Shown: positions 5,888-13,820, counted from the first letter of the stretch. The stretch is 20,052 nucleotides of DNA from Actinomycetes bacterium (GCA_025964635.1 JAOPYP010000491.1:1-20052), one strand, 5' to 3'. Numbers and translations: made by a program. The notes: generated by a model not told the origin, from the sequence alone.

Positions 5888-6742
5888 TCAGGCCAGCCCC
5901 ACCCGCGCCGCGAACGCGGACATCTCCCCGAGCTGCTCGTCCAGGTCCGGCGACGCCGCCGGCACGACCACCCTGGTCACCCCGTGCCCGGCCAGGTCCT
6001 CGACGTCGGCCGCGGACATGCCCATCGACCCCCAGCGGGTGTACTCCAGCGCGGCCGGGTCCCGGCCCGCCTCACGGGCCGTTTCCCGCATGAGTTCCAC
6101 CTGGCTGGCGCGCTCGGCGGCGCTGAGCACGCCGCCCGGAAAATAGCCGTCGCCCCGCCGGCCGGCGCGGCGGGCCGCGGCCCGGCTCGCCCCGCCCACA
6201 TGCACCGGGAGCGTGGCCGTGCCGAGGGGCTTGGGGAAGCTGGTCAGGCTGCCGAACGAGAAGAACTCTCCCTCAAAGCTGACGCCGTCCGCGCCGCCCG
6301 CCCACAGCAGGCGCAGCACGTCGATGGCCTCATCCGCGCGGCGGCCGCGCGTCGCGAAGTCCACGCCCGCGGCCTCGGCCTCCCCGGGCAGCGAGCCCAG
6401 CCCGACGGTCAGCAGGCGCATGCGGCCCCCGGAGAGCACGTCGATGGTGGCCAGCTCCTTGGCCAGCACCACCGGGTGGTGGTAGGGCAGCAGCAGGACG
6501 GCGGTGCCCAGCAGGATCTGCCGCGTCGCGGCCGCCACGAAGCTGAGGGTGCTGAGCGGGTCGGCGATCGGCATGTCGGGCGCCACCGGGTGGGGGCCCA
6601 GCGTGGCCCCGGGGTACAGCGCGATGTGCTCGGGCAGGTGGAAGGACCCGAAACCGCAGTCTTCCGCGTGCCTGGCTACCGCGATGATCCGGCTGGGGTC
6701 GGCACCCAGGAAGCCTGTGTTGTAGATGATCCCGAACTTCAC
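5888..6742 (-). CDS. LLM-class flavin-dependent (probably F420) oxidoreductase
   Basis: A 284-residue luciferase-like TIM-barrel protein. It opens MKFGIIYNTGF and shows the class hallmarks: A-R-H-A-E-D-C-G-F-x-S-F-H-L-P-E-H (about 24-39), then LSFVAAATRQILLGTAVLLL, HHPVVLAKELATIDVLSGGR, VGLGSLPGEAEAAGVDF and LPVHVGGAS. In actinobacteria this group generally uses coenzyme F420, but the cofactor cannot be proved here. The start is GTG 6742 (GTG AAG TTC), with a weak GCGAG-rich leader. It lies between the IclR gene and the cyclase gene on the same strand, so a role in the same catabolic unit is likely. The second half (DPAALEYTRWGSMGMSAADV) is normal for a family of about 280-300 residues. Confidence 0.88.
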   Translation of the reverse strand: MKFGIIYNTGFLGADPSRIIAVARHAEDCGFGSFHLPEHIALYPGATLGPHPVAPDMPIADPLSTLSFVAAATRQILLGTAVLLLPYHHPVVLAKELATIDVLSGGRMRLLTVGLGSLPGEAEAAGVDFATRGRRADEAIDVLRLLWAGGADGVSFEGEFFSFGSLTSFPKPLGTATLPVHVGGASRAAARRAGRRGDGYFPGGVLSAAERASQVELMRETAREAGRDPAALEYTRWGSMGMSAADVEDLAGHGVTRVVVPAASPDLDEQLGEMSAFAARVGLA

Positions 6743-6808
6743 GGCATGCTCTCGCCTGGCGTCGATGGGCCCGGCCGTGCGCCGGAGGCGGTCCCGGTCA
6801 TGTGAGGC

Positions 6809-6833
6809 AACCTAGCGTCCGTACCGGGGTACG
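6809..6833 (-). promoter_or_regulatory. Weak promoter-like element with a palindrome upstream of the LLM gene
   Basis: On the minus strand TAGGTT (6814-6809) could be a -10 hexamer. Directly upstream lies CGTACC-GG-GGTACG (6820-6833), a 6-bp inverted repeat placed where a repressor would block RNA polymerase. No convincing -35 is visible. The bound regulator is unknown; the adjacent IclR is a guess. Confidence 0.25.
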
Positions 6834-6856
6834 TGGCCAGCGATCGCGCCATGTCG

Positions 6857-7654
6857 TCAGGGCAGATCCTGAGCTCCCGGGGCGGTGGAGACGGCGCGCG
6901 AGATCGCCCGCGCGACCGCCACGACGGCGGGCCGGATGGCAGCCGGGTCCAGCCGCCCGGACCGGGTGACGACCGACAGCGCCGCCACGGTCCCGTGCCG
7001 CTGGTCGCTGACCGGGCAGGCTACCGAGGTCATCGGCTCGGGATGCCGCCGTGACGCCACGGCCACCCCGTCGCGCCGGACCGCGGCCAGCTGGGCGCGC
7101 AGGTCGCGCGCGGACAGCCGGGTGTGCTCCGGCTCCACGGTCAGGTCGCCGGCCAGGATCCCGGCCTGGACCGGGGCGGGCGCGTGGGCGAGCAGGACGA
7201 GCCCGACGCCGGTGGAGTGCAGCGGCATCCGGCCCCCCACCCGGTACAGCACCCGGCCCGCGCCGTGCGCGGACAGCCGCTCGACCAGGACGGCCTGGTA
7301 CCCGTCGCGCACGGCCAGCAGCACATGCTGGCCGGTGGCCTGGTGCAGATCCTCCAGGTACGGCAGCGCGGTGGCCCGTAGCCCGTGCCCGCGCGGGGCG
7401 AGCGACGCGACCTCCAGCAGCCGGAGCCCGATCACGTAACGGCCGTCCCCGGCCCGCTCCAGCGCGCCCCACTCGACGAGCTTGCGGGCGAGACGCAAGG
7501 CGGTCGGCTTGGGCAGGCCGGACCGGGCGCTCAGCGACGTCAGGGACAGCGAGCGGTGGGCCGGGCCGAAGGAGCCAAGCATCCGGAACGCCCGGTCCAG
7601 GACCGGCTCACCGTGCGCGGGGCGCCCCCCGCGCGGCCGGGTAGCGTCGGCCAT
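6857..7654 (-). CDS. IclR-family transcriptional regulator
   Basis: A 265-residue regulator. The N-terminal winged helix-turn-helix is at about residues 18-75: VLDRAFRMLGSFG, then LSLTSLSARSGLPKPTALRL and ARKLVEWGALER. The IclR effector-binding domain follows (RATALPYLEDLHQATGQHVL, then HSTGVGLVLLAHAP and MTSVACPVSD). ATG 7654 is supported by a near-perfect GAGGAGGG Shine-Dalgarno; the upstream extension of the frame is shadow of the divergent monooxygenase. IclR proteins typically control catabolic genes, often divergent ones, and respond to a small aromatic or acid ligand. Here the divergent neighbour is a FAD aromatic hydroxylase starting 64 bp away, so that gene is the obvious target. The LLM and cyclase genes lie downstream on the same strand. 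Confidence 0.92.
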   Translation of the reverse strand: MADATRPRGGRPAHGEPVLDRAFRMLGSFGPAHRSLSLTSLSARSGLPKPTALRLARKLVEWGALERAGDGRYVIGLRLLEVASLAPRGHGLRATALPYLEDLHQATGQHVLLAVRDGYQAVLVERLSAHGAGRVLYRVGGRMPLHSTGVGLVLLAHAPAPVQAGILAGDLTVEPEHTRLSARDLRAQLAAVRRDGVAVASRRHPEPMTSVACPVSDQRHGTVAALSVVTRSGRLDPAAIRPAVVAVARAISRAVSTAPGAQDLP

Positions 7655-7670
7655 GGCCCTCCTCGTTTGT

Positions 7671-7684
7671 TTCAACCAATGGAA
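7671..7684. promoter_or_regulatory. Possible IclR operator in the 64-bp divergent gap
   Basis: TTCAACCAATGGAA is an imperfect inverted repeat of form TTCNA-N4-TNGAA, in the AT-richest part of the short space between the IclR start (7654) and monooxygenase start (7719). IclR-type boxes often contain TTCC/GGAA-type arms, but they vary, so this is a weak call. Confidence 0.3.
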
Positions 7685-7718
7685 CCACGGATGTACAGCC
7701 AGGGCATGGTGGCCGACT

Positions 7719-9416
7719 ATGCATCCCGTGGTGATGACGGGCGGCGCGCGCGGCCGGGATACGCCGGTGCTGGTGGCCGGGGGTGGCCCCGCCGGGCTGG
7801 CCGCTGCCGCGGAACTGGCCAGCCACGACGTTCCCTGCGTGGTGATCGAGCCGCGGGCCCAGGTCTCACACCGGCGGCCCCGGGCCAAGACGACCAGCGT
7901 GCGGACCATGGAGCACCTGCGCCGCTGGGGGATCGCGGACACGCTGCGCGCCGCCGCGCCGCTGCCGGTCGCCTGGTCCCAGCGGGTCACGTTCTGCGAG
8001 TCACTGTCCGGGCGCCGCATCACCGACTTCGACGGCGCGTTCGGGCTGGTGACCGGCCGGGACGAGCGGTTCGCCGAGGCGGGCCAGCAGGTCCCGCAGC
8101 CGGTCGTGGAGGAGGTGCTCCGCACGCACGTCCGCGGGCAGCCCGGCGTGGACCTGCGCCTGGGTCACGCCGTGACCGGCCTGGCCCAGCGGGACGAGGA
8201 CGTGACGGTCGCGGTGCGGGACGCCAGTGGCGCTGGCTATCAGGTCACCGCCCGGTACGTGCTCGGCTGCGACGGCGCGGCCGGGGTGGTCAGGGATCAG
8301 ATCGGGGCCCGGTACGCCGGGCAGTCCGACCCCCGCCCCAACTTCAGCGTGGTGTTCCGCGCCCCGTCGCTGGACACCCACCTCGGCCCGGCCGTGCAGT
8401 ACTGGGTGCTCGGGGCGCCCGTCCCGGGGCTGCTCGGCCGCCTGGACCTGGACGGGACCTGGTGGGGGATCCTGCCCGGCATCGACGCCAGCTACGGCGC
8501 TGCGCACGCCGGGGAGCTGATCACCGGCCTGGTGGGCCGGCCCGTGGAGCATGAGGTGCTCGCGTCGGACCCGTGGACGGCCCGGATGCTGGTCGCGGAC
8601 CGGTTCGCGGACCGGAGGGTGTTCCTGGCCGGGGAGAGCGCGCACGTGAACCCGCCGTGGGGCGGGCACGGGTTCAACACCTCGGTGGGCGACGCGGTCA
8701 ACGTGGCGTGGAAGATCGCTGCCGTCGAGCAGGGCTGGGCGCCTCCCGGGCTGCTGGCCAGCTACGAGCCCGAACGCCGCGGGGTGATCGAGCAGACCGT
8801 GGCGAGCGCGGCGGCCAACATGCGCAGCCTGGCCCGCGACCTGCCGCGCGATGAGCACGCCATCCAGGCCGCGAAACGGTCCGAGTTCCACAGCCTGGGG
8901 CTGGTGCTGGGGTATTCCTACGCGGGCTCGCCAGTCATCCAGCCAGGCGCGGCGCCAGTGGCCGGGCCAGGGAACGGGCCCGCGGGCGGAGACGTGCCGG
9001 CCGGCGACGTGAGCAGCTACACGCCCGATGCTGTTCCGGGCGCCCGGCTGCCGCACGCGTGGCTGCCCGGCGGGGCGTCGCTGTACGACCGGCTGGGAGC
9101 CGCGTTCACCCTGCTCGGGCCCGCAGGGAAGGGGGATAACGGGGTGGCGGTGCTGCAGGACCGGGCCCGCCGCCGCGGGATCCCGCTGGCGGTCCTCCGG
9201 TCCCCGCCGGGCTATCCGTGGGGCCGGGACTTCCTGCTGGTCCGGCCGGACCAGCACATCGCGTGGCGGGCGCGCGACGCCGCCGGCATCGACCTCGATC
9301 TCGTCACCGGCGGCCGTCTCCCGCCGGGCCTTGCTCCTAGCCCAGCAGGGTCGCGCTCAGCATCCCGGTCAGCCAGCCCTGGTAAGCCTGGGCGGTCCAG
9401 CCGCGGGCCTGGGTGA
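7719..9416 (+). CDS. FAD-dependent aromatic-ring monooxygenase (PheA/TfdB type)
   Basis: A 565-residue group A flavoprotein hydroxylase, normally adding one oxygen to a phenolic ring with NAD(P)H. The Rossmann FAD motif is VLVAGGGPAGLAAAAELASH near the N-terminus, followed by the acidic strand end VVIEPR. The conserved R-x-x-T-x-x-x-M-E-H-L-R-R-W-G-I segment and the FAD-ribityl region VFLAGESAHVNPPWGGHGFN follow. In the last, the usual G-D is G-E. A thioredoxin-like C-terminal domain follows (AAFTLLGPAGKG, then FLLVRPDQHIAWRA). Candidate starts are ATG 7719, GTG 7728/7731 and ATG 7734; none has a strong Shine-Dalgarno. The last 27 codons overlap the convergent TetR gene and read Ser/Arg/Pro-rich, unlike the family, so the original stop may have been lost. 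Probably controlled by the divergent IclR. Confidence 0.9.
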   Translation: MHPVVMTGGARGRDTPVLVAGGGPAGLAAAAELASHDVPCVVIEPRAQVSHRRPRAKTTSVRTMEHLRRWGIADTLRAAAPLPVAWSQRVTFCESLSGRRITDFDGAFGLVTGRDERFAEAGQQVPQPVVEEVLRTHVRGQPGVDLRLGHAVTGLAQRDEDVTVAVRDASGAGYQVTARYVLGCDGAAGVVRDQIGARYAGQSDPRPNFSVVFRAPSLDTHLGPAVQYWVLGAPVPGLLGRLDLDGTWWGILPGIDASYGAAHAGELITGLVGRPVEHEVLASDPWTARMLVADRFADRRVFLAGESAHVNPPWGGHGFNTSVGDAVNVAWKIAAVEQGWAPPGLLASYEPERRGVIEQTVASAAANMRSLARDLPRDEHAIQAAKRSEFHSLGLVLGYSYAGSPVIQPGAAPVAGPGNGPAGGDVPAGDVSSYTPDAVPGARLPHAWLPGGASLYDRLGAAFTLLGPAGKGDNGVAVLQDRARRRGIPLAVLRSPPGYPWGRDFLLVRPDQHIAWRARDAAGIDLDLVTGGRLPPGLAPSPAGSRSASRSASPGKPGRSSRGPG

Positions 9417-9990
9417 GCTGCGCGTACAGCTGCGGGGAGGTCAGGGCCCAGCATGCGTCCGCCGCCTGCTGCTGGCCGAGGCCGGAGTTCAGGTGCCCTT
9501 CCCCGGCCAGGTGGGCGACGAATGCGCGGACGCCGGTCAGTCGCTCGGCTTCGGTCACCGCGCGGACCTCGGCGATCTCCGGATCCGCCTCAGCCAGCAC
9601 CGCGACCAGCCCGCCGAGCCGTTGCATGAACCCGGCGACGAACTCGGCGTAGCGGGTGACCTTCTCGGCCGGGTCGGCGGGCTGCAGGGCGCGCTGGACC
9701 GGCGGTCGCTGCCCGATGGGGACCGGTTCGTCGTCACCGGCCACGGTGACGTCGTAGACGGCCTTCATCAGCTGGGGCTTGCTGCCGAACATCTTGTAGA
9801 TCGTGTCGGGCGACACCCCGACGCGCTCCGCCACGCCGCGGATCGTCGTCGCCCGGTAGCCGTCGCGCAGCAGCAGGTCGCGGCAGGCGTCCAGCACTGC
9901 GCGGCGGTGGCTCGCCGCGGCGGCGCGGCGTCTGGCCGAGTTGTAGGGCCGGCGGCCGCCGGCATCGGTGGGCTGAGTCACGGGCATCAT
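9337..9990 (-). CDS. TetR-family transcriptional regulator
   Basis: A 217-residue regulator. After a basic tail the TetR helix-turn-helix reads VLDACRDLLLRDGYRATTIR, GVAERVGVSPDTIYKMFGSK (about residues 32-72), then an all-helical ligand domain. The Y-K-M-F-G-S-K end of the recognition helix is typical. ATG 9990 is followed by a second ATG. There is no Shine-Dalgarno; TATGAT ends 5 nt before the start, so the message is likely leaderless. A 26-bp palindrome overlaps this promoter and faces the divergent metallo-beta-lactamase-fold gene, so autorepression plus control of that gene is the simple model. Its 3' end overlaps the convergent monooxygenase by 80 nt. Confidence 0.92.
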   Translation of the reverse strand: MMPVTQPTDAGGRRPYNSARRRAAAASHRRAVLDACRDLLLRDGYRATTIRGVAERVGVSPDTIYKMFGSKPQLMKAVYDVTVAGDDEPVPIGQRPPVQRALQPADPAEKVTRYAEFVAGFMQRLGGLVAVLAEADPEIAEVRAVTEAERLTGVRAFVAHLAGEGHLNSGLGQQQAADACWALTSPQLYAQLTQARGWTAQAYQGWLTGMLSATLLG

Positions 9991-9995
9991 CGTAG

Positions 9996-10026
9996 ATCAT
10001 ATTCGTTCTAGATCGTTGGAATGAAT
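9996..10026. promoter_or_regulatory. TetR-type palindromic operator with overlapping -10
   Basis: The imperfect palindrome ATTCGTTCTA-N6-TGGAATGAAT spans 10001-10026 and matches at 8 of 10 arm positions. Its edge touches TATGAT (10001-9996, minus strand), the probable -10 of the TetR gene. Binding here would block TetR transcription and could affect the gene starting at 10098. Confidence 0.65.
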
Positions 10027-10097
10027 TACTCGCTGGCCACGTTCCAGACCTTGTGTGCGTAGCGGAACCCTCCACCGGCACTCACCAGGAGACAGCG

Positions 10098-10874
10098 ATG
10101 GATCAGCAGCGCAAGGCACAATCAGCCCGGATCGCGGTGCCGCAGGTGCACCAGCTCGGCGACTGGATGGTCAACTTCTACCTGGTGGCCGACGGCACCG
10201 GGATCACTGTGGTAGACGCGGGCCTGCCCGCCCACTACCCGCAGCTCACCGCAGCCGTGGGCCAGCTCGGCGCTACCATCGGCGACGTGCGGGCAGTGCT
10301 GATCACGCACGGCCACCCGGACCACATTGGCCTGGCCGAGCGCATCCGGGCCGAAGCCGGCGCGACGGTATGGGTGCACCCGGCGGACGCGCCGATCCTG
10401 GCTGATCCCCGTCATATCGGCAGGTACTGGAAAGCGGAGCGCTCGCTCGTGCCCTACATCGCCCGCCGGCCCGCCACCCTGGCCGTGCCGCTGCACCTGG
10501 CCCGCCAGGGCGGATTCCGGCCCCGGCCGGTCACCCAGTTCAGCACCTTCGATCCCGGGCAGACCCTAGACGTGCCGGGCGCGCCGCAGGCCATCCCGGT
10601 ACCTGGCCATACCAGCGGCAGCACGGCCTTCCTGTTCCCCGGGCACCGCGTCATCTGTACCGGAGACGCGCTGGTCACCGCCGACGGCATCACCGGGCGC
10701 AGCGGCCCCCGCCTGGTCGCCCGCGCGTTCACCCAGGACAGCCGCGCCGCCCTCCGCTCCCTGGCCACGCTGGAGCAGCACGACACGGCGACCGTACTGC
10801 CCGGTCATGGGCGGCCGTGGAACGACGGCCTCGCCGAGGCCGCCTCCCGCGCCCGGGAAGCTGGCATCAGCTAG
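10098..10874 (+). CDS. Metallo-beta-lactamase-fold hydrolase
   Basis: A 258-residue MBL-fold protein of the glyoxalase II/quorum-lactonase-like type. The metal site is complete: His71-x-His73-x-Asp75-His76 (THGHPDHIG), His171 (PGHTSGS), Asp190 (CTGDALV) and His237 (LPGHGRPW). The N-terminus NFYLVADGTGITVVDAGLP is the usual strand pair before the first metal motif. ATG 10098 is chosen because AGGAG (10086-10090) sits 7 nt upstream; a longer open frame begins 45 nt earlier without a ribosome site. Hydrolysis of a thioester, lactone or phosphoester is expected, but the substrate is not determined. It is divergent from, and probably regulated by, the TetR protein through the 26-bp palindrome. Confidence 0.9.
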   Translation: MDQQRKAQSARIAVPQVHQLGDWMVNFYLVADGTGITVVDAGLPAHYPQLTAAVGQLGATIGDVRAVLITHGHPDHIGLAERIRAEAGATVWVHPADAPILADPRHIGRYWKAERSLVPYIARRPATLAVPLHLARQGGFRPRPVTQFSTFDPGQTLDVPGAPQAIPVPGHTSGSTAFLFPGHRVICTGDALVTADGITGRSGPRLVARAFTQDSRAALRSLATLEQHDTATVLPGHGRPWNDGLAEAASRAREAGIS

Positions 10875-11047
10875 TCGCGCAATTGCCCGAGTCGTAACGG
10901 CAGGCGAGCCCGAGGCCGGGTACGTCGGGGAACGGAGCTGCCTGCGCGGTACTTCGGCTGGAGGCCCTCGGGGTCCTCGGGCCGGGCTGCCGGGCCGGCC
11001 TGGTACTCATCGACGGGGTCCGTTTCAGGACATCCGGGCGACCCGGT

Positions 11048-11077
11048 CGATCCGCCGCGTCTGGTGCGGCGGGATCG
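11048..11077 (+). terminator. Strong hairpin upstream of the dioxygenase-like gene
   Basis: CGATCCGCCGC (11048-11058) pairs with GCGGCGGGATCG (11066-11077) around the 7-nt loop GTCTGGT, with a single bulged base. It could end transcription of the MBL-fold gene, or act in the leader of the gene at 11113, whose ribosome site lies about 25 nt downstream. There is no T-tract. The rest of 10875-11112 holds nothing I recognise. Confidence 0.4.
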
Positions 11078-11112
11078 AGCGTGTTCCACTGGCTCAAGGA
11101 TGAGGAGGTCCC

Positions 11113-12036
11113 ATGAGCCTGCACGGACTGGTGTCGGTCACCATCGGCGTGCCGAATACCGGCGAGACCGGCGCCTACTACGCCGACTTCGGGCTTACTC
11201 CCGAGGGTGACGGCTGGTACAGCACCGCGGACGCGGGGCGCCAGCTGCGGATCGTTCCCGCGCCCACCCGGCGGCTGGTCGAGATGCGGGTCGGCGTGGA
11301 TGATCCGGACGACCTCGCGCGGGCCGCGGCGAGTCTGGAACGCCTGAGCGTGCCCGCCGCCCTGGGCGGAATGAGCCTGGAGACGGCCGAGCCGGTCACC
11401 GGCACCCGCGTCTTCCTGGACGTCGCTGCCCGGATCCAGCAGCCGCCGGTGGCCGCGGAGCGCTACAACGGGCCCGGCCGCCCCGAGCGCCCGAGCACCC
11501 GGGCCCCGGGTTTCTTCCGGCCTGGCCCGGTGCGCCCCCGCAAGCTCGGCCATGCCGTGCTGGGCAGCACGGACCACCAGCGCTCGACGTCGTTCTTCAC
11601 CGACGGCCTCGGCTTCAAGATCAGCGACCGGATAGCCGGGGTCGGCGCGTTCATGCGCTGCTCGACCGACCACCACAACGTGCTCGTGTTGGCCGCGCCG
11701 GTGAACTTCCTGCACCACACGTCCTGGCAGGTCGATGATGTCGACGAGGTCGGCCGCGGCGCGTTCGCGATGCTCGAGGGCCAGCCGGAGCGGCACGTCT
11801 GGGGGCTGGGGCGGCACTACGCGGGGTCCAACTTCTTCTGGTACCTCAAGGACCCGGCGGGCAACTTCTCTGAGTACTACGCGGACATGGACTGCATCGT
11901 GGACGACCAGCTGTGGACCCCGGAGGATCTCGAAGGCGCGCGCGGCCTGTTCGCCTGGGGACCGCCGCCACCCCCGTCCTTCCTGCACCCTGAGGACCTC
12001 GCGGCCATGATGACCGGCGCCCACGCCCCCCGCTGA
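11113..12036 (+). CDS. VOC-superfamily protein, type I extradiol dioxygenase-like
   Basis: A 307-residue protein with two VOC modules. Module 1 (about 1-110) lacks metal ligands, as in two-domain extradiol dioxygenases. Module 2 carries the 2-His-1-Glu facial triad: His147 (KLGHAVLGS), His201/202 (FLHHTSWQVDDVDE) and Glu254 (NFSEYYADMD). The segment WGLGRHYAGSNFFWYLKDPA matches BphC-type catechol 2,3-dioxygenases, including the second-shell histidine (His235). Such enzymes cleave catechols next to the hydroxyls with Fe(II). ATG 11113 follows a GAGGAGGT ribosome site. The short Pro-rich tail (PPPPPSF) is not part of the core. It fits functionally with the upstream aromatic monooxygenase, although about 1.7 kb and two genes separate them. 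Confidence 0.85.
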   Translation: MSLHGLVSVTIGVPNTGETGAYYADFGLTPEGDGWYSTADAGRQLRIVPAPTRRLVEMRVGVDDPDDLARAAASLERLSVPAALGGMSLETAEPVTGTRVFLDVAARIQQPPVAAERYNGPGRPERPSTRAPGFFRPGPVRPRKLGHAVLGSTDHQRSTSFFTDGLGFKISDRIAGVGAFMRCSTDHHNVLVLAAPVNFLHHTSWQVDDVDEVGRGAFAMLEGQPERHVWGLGRHYAGSNFFWYLKDPAGNFSEYYADMDCIVDDQLWTPEDLEGARGLFAWGPPPPPSFLHPEDLAAMMTGAHAPR

Positions 12037-12183
12037 ACGGGCCAGCACCGGCGGCTGCCCAGGTCAGCGGCAGCGGGTGAAGACGGGTGAGGCACTCCGA
12101 TGGGTTCGCGGTTTCGCGGGCCGGCTGAGGCCGCAGGCTTCGCGCCGTGATCGATCAGCGGCCGGCTGGGCAGCGCGCGTCGT

Positions 12184-12189
12184 TACGCT
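12184..12189 (+). promoter_or_regulatory. -10-like hexamer placed for a leaderless transcript
   Basis: TACGCT ends 6 nt before the GTG start at 12196, and no Shine-Dalgarno lies between. No -35 is recognisable. This repeats the arrangement at 1193, 9996, 16340, 18360 and 19313. Confidence 0.35.
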
Positions 12190-12195
12190 TCACTC

Positions 12196-12876
12196 GTGAC
12201 CACTGCCGGCACGCCGCGTAGGCGGACCCGCGGGCTGCTGCGCTGCGGCCTGACCGCGGGCCCGGTCTTCGTCGCGGTGTTCCTGGCCGAGGGTGCCGTC
12301 CGCGACGGCTACCGGCCGCTCCGTCACCCGGTCAGCTCGCTCGCGCTCGGGCCGCGCGGCTGGATCCAGGCCGGGAACTTCGCTGTGACCGGGACGCTGA
12401 CCCTGGCCGGTGCGGCCGGGCTGGCGCTGGATGGTGCCGGCGCGGCCGGCAACCGGGCCGCAGCGGCTCTCATCGGCGCAGCGGGCACGGGGCTCGTCAG
12501 CTCGGCCGTCTTCACAACCGATCCGGTCAGTGGCTACCCACCGGGAACCCCTGACGCGCTCCCTGAACTCAGCCGGGCCGGCGCAGCTCACGACCTGGCC
12601 GCCATCCCCATATTCGCCGGCCTGCCCGCCGCCGCGCTTGCCTGCAGCTGGAGCTCCTGGCGGGCCGGCCAGCGCGGGTTCGCGCTCTACAGCGCGAGCA
12701 CCGCCATCACCATGCTGACCACCATGGCGCTGGCCTCCGCGGCCTTCGGCCAGTCACCTCGGCTTGTCACTCTCGGCGGGCTGTTCCAGCGCGCCAGCAT
12801 CATCACCGGCTTCGCCTGGCTTAGTGCTGTGTCCAGCCGGGCGCTTGAGCGGACAGGGCGCCCGGCCAGCCGATGA
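12196..12876 (+). CDS. DUF998-family integral membrane protein
   Basis: A 226-residue membrane protein. The N-terminal block GPVFVAVFLAEGAVRDGYRP followed by LRHPVSSLALGPRGW is the recognition region of DUF998: a first helix, then R-x-x-x-x-P-x-S-x-L-x-x-G-x-x-G-W. About six hydrophobic segments follow, including GTLTLAGAAGLALDG, RAAAALIGAAGTGLV and ITMLTTMALASAAFG. The F-T-T-D-P motif in AVFTTDPVSGYPPGTP is also characteristic. Function is unknown. It starts with GTG 12196 without a ribosome site, so a leaderless message is likely. It is a single-gene unit between the dioxygenase-like and esterase-like genes. Confidence 0.88.
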   Translation: MTTAGTPRRRTRGLLRCGLTAGPVFVAVFLAEGAVRDGYRPLRHPVSSLALGPRGWIQAGNFAVTGTLTLAGAAGLALDGAGAAGNRAAAALIGAAGTGLVSSAVFTTDPVSGYPPGTPDALPELSRAGAAHDLAAIPIFAGLPAAALACSWSSWRAGQRGFALYSASTAITMLTTMALASAAFGQSPRLVTLGGLFQRASIITGFAWLSAVSSRALERTGRPASR

Positions 12877-12936
12877 AAGCCGGCCCGCGGTGGATCCGTT
12901 CGCGCCGGTGGCATTTCGCGCTCACAGGAGGATGGC

Positions 12937-13806
12937 ATGGCGGACGGTCGTGATCTGGTCGCGGGTGAGCTCACGGTCGGCGCCCGGGCGCGCGGCTTTA
13001 CGGTGCGTCTGCCTCGGAGCGCCGACCGTGGTGTCCCGCTGGTGCTTGTCCTGCACGGCAACCATCCGGACGCGGGCGGATCGATCATGCGCGACTGGAC
13101 CACCTTCGACACGCAAGCGGACGCGTGGGGATTCGCCGTCGCGTATCCCGACGGTTACGGAGGCTCCTGGGCGGATGGTCGCGGTGTCACGGCGGCTGAC
13201 GAGGCGCGAGTCGATGACGTCGCGTTCCTTCGCGCGATCATCGACTGGTCGGCCGAGCGGCACGGCACGCTGCCGGATCACACCGTGGTGGCGGGCATCT
13301 CCAACGGCGCGTTCATGGCCCACCGGCTGGGGCTGGAAGCGAGCGACCGGGTCGCGGTGCTGGGCGCCGTGGCCGGCGGGCTGCCAGCGAGCCTGCGGGA
13401 CGTGCGGCTTACGCACGCGGTGTCCGCGATGCTGATTCACGGCACGGACGACACGATCTGCCCGATCGGCGGTGGCTACTCGCGGCACCGCGGACCCAAC
13501 GGGGAACTGCGCGGGCGGACGCTCTCCCTGGACGAGACGGCCGGATACTGGCGCACCGTGGACCGGTGCCCGCCCGGGCCGGGTGAAACGCGCACCACAG
13601 AGTGGTCGAGCCGGAATACCTCGGACAATGGCGTCGGTGGAACGAGAGTAGTTTCATGGACGGTGTTCGGCGGCGGCCACACCTGGCCAGGTTCGCGTAC
13701 CGCGCCAGGGCTCTCCGACCTGGGCGCCCAGGAGTTTGACGCGGCCGAGGAGATCTGCCGCTTCGCCGAGCCTCTGCTCGCGTCCGCCGACTCCCGCCGG
13801 CTCTGA
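12937..13806 (+). CDS. CE1/PHB-depolymerase-like alpha/beta hydrolase (LpqC type)
   Basis: A 289-residue serine hydrolase resembling the polyhydroxybutyrate depolymerase/feruloyl esterase group. The oxyanion region is VLVLHGNHPDA; the nucleophile is Ser122 in GISNGAF; the acid is Asp171/172 in HGTDDTICP; the base is His248 in GGGHTWPG. The G-G-x-x-Y and P-D-G-Y-G-G-S-W segments are typical of the family. Unlike LpqC lipoproteins it has no signal peptide or lipobox, so it should be cytoplasmic. ATG 12937 lies 5 nt after AGGAGG (12926-12931). The substrate (PHB oligomer, feruloyl or another ester) cannot be told from sequence. Confidence 0.88.
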   Translation: MADGRDLVAGELTVGARARGFTVRLPRSADRGVPLVLVLHGNHPDAGGSIMRDWTTFDTQADAWGFAVAYPDGYGGSWADGRGVTAADEARVDDVAFLRAIIDWSAERHGTLPDHTVVAGISNGAFMAHRLGLEASDRVAVLGAVAGGLPASLRDVRLTHAVSAMLIHGTDDTICPIGGGYSRHRGPNGELRGRTLSLDETAGYWRTVDRCPPGPGETRTTEWSSRNTSDNGVGGTRVVSWTVFGGGHTWPGSRTAPGLSDLGAQEFDAAEEICRFAEPLLASADSRRL

Positions 13807-13820
13807 CACATCGCTGTCCG

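Noticed and set aside
5477..6805. 442-codon plus-strand frame across cyclase and LLM genes
   Set aside because: It crosses two well-supported minus-strand genes and their gap, and shows no family motif.
10875..11112. Minus-strand ORF of 72 codons in the gap before the VOC gene
   Set aside because: It contains the strong hairpin, lacks a ribosome site and has no recognisable motif.
10867..12048. 393-codon minus-strand frame opposite the VOC gene
   Set aside because: The plus strand carries a complete metal triad and ribosome site; the minus translation has shadow composition (Arg/Ala/Gly/His repeats).
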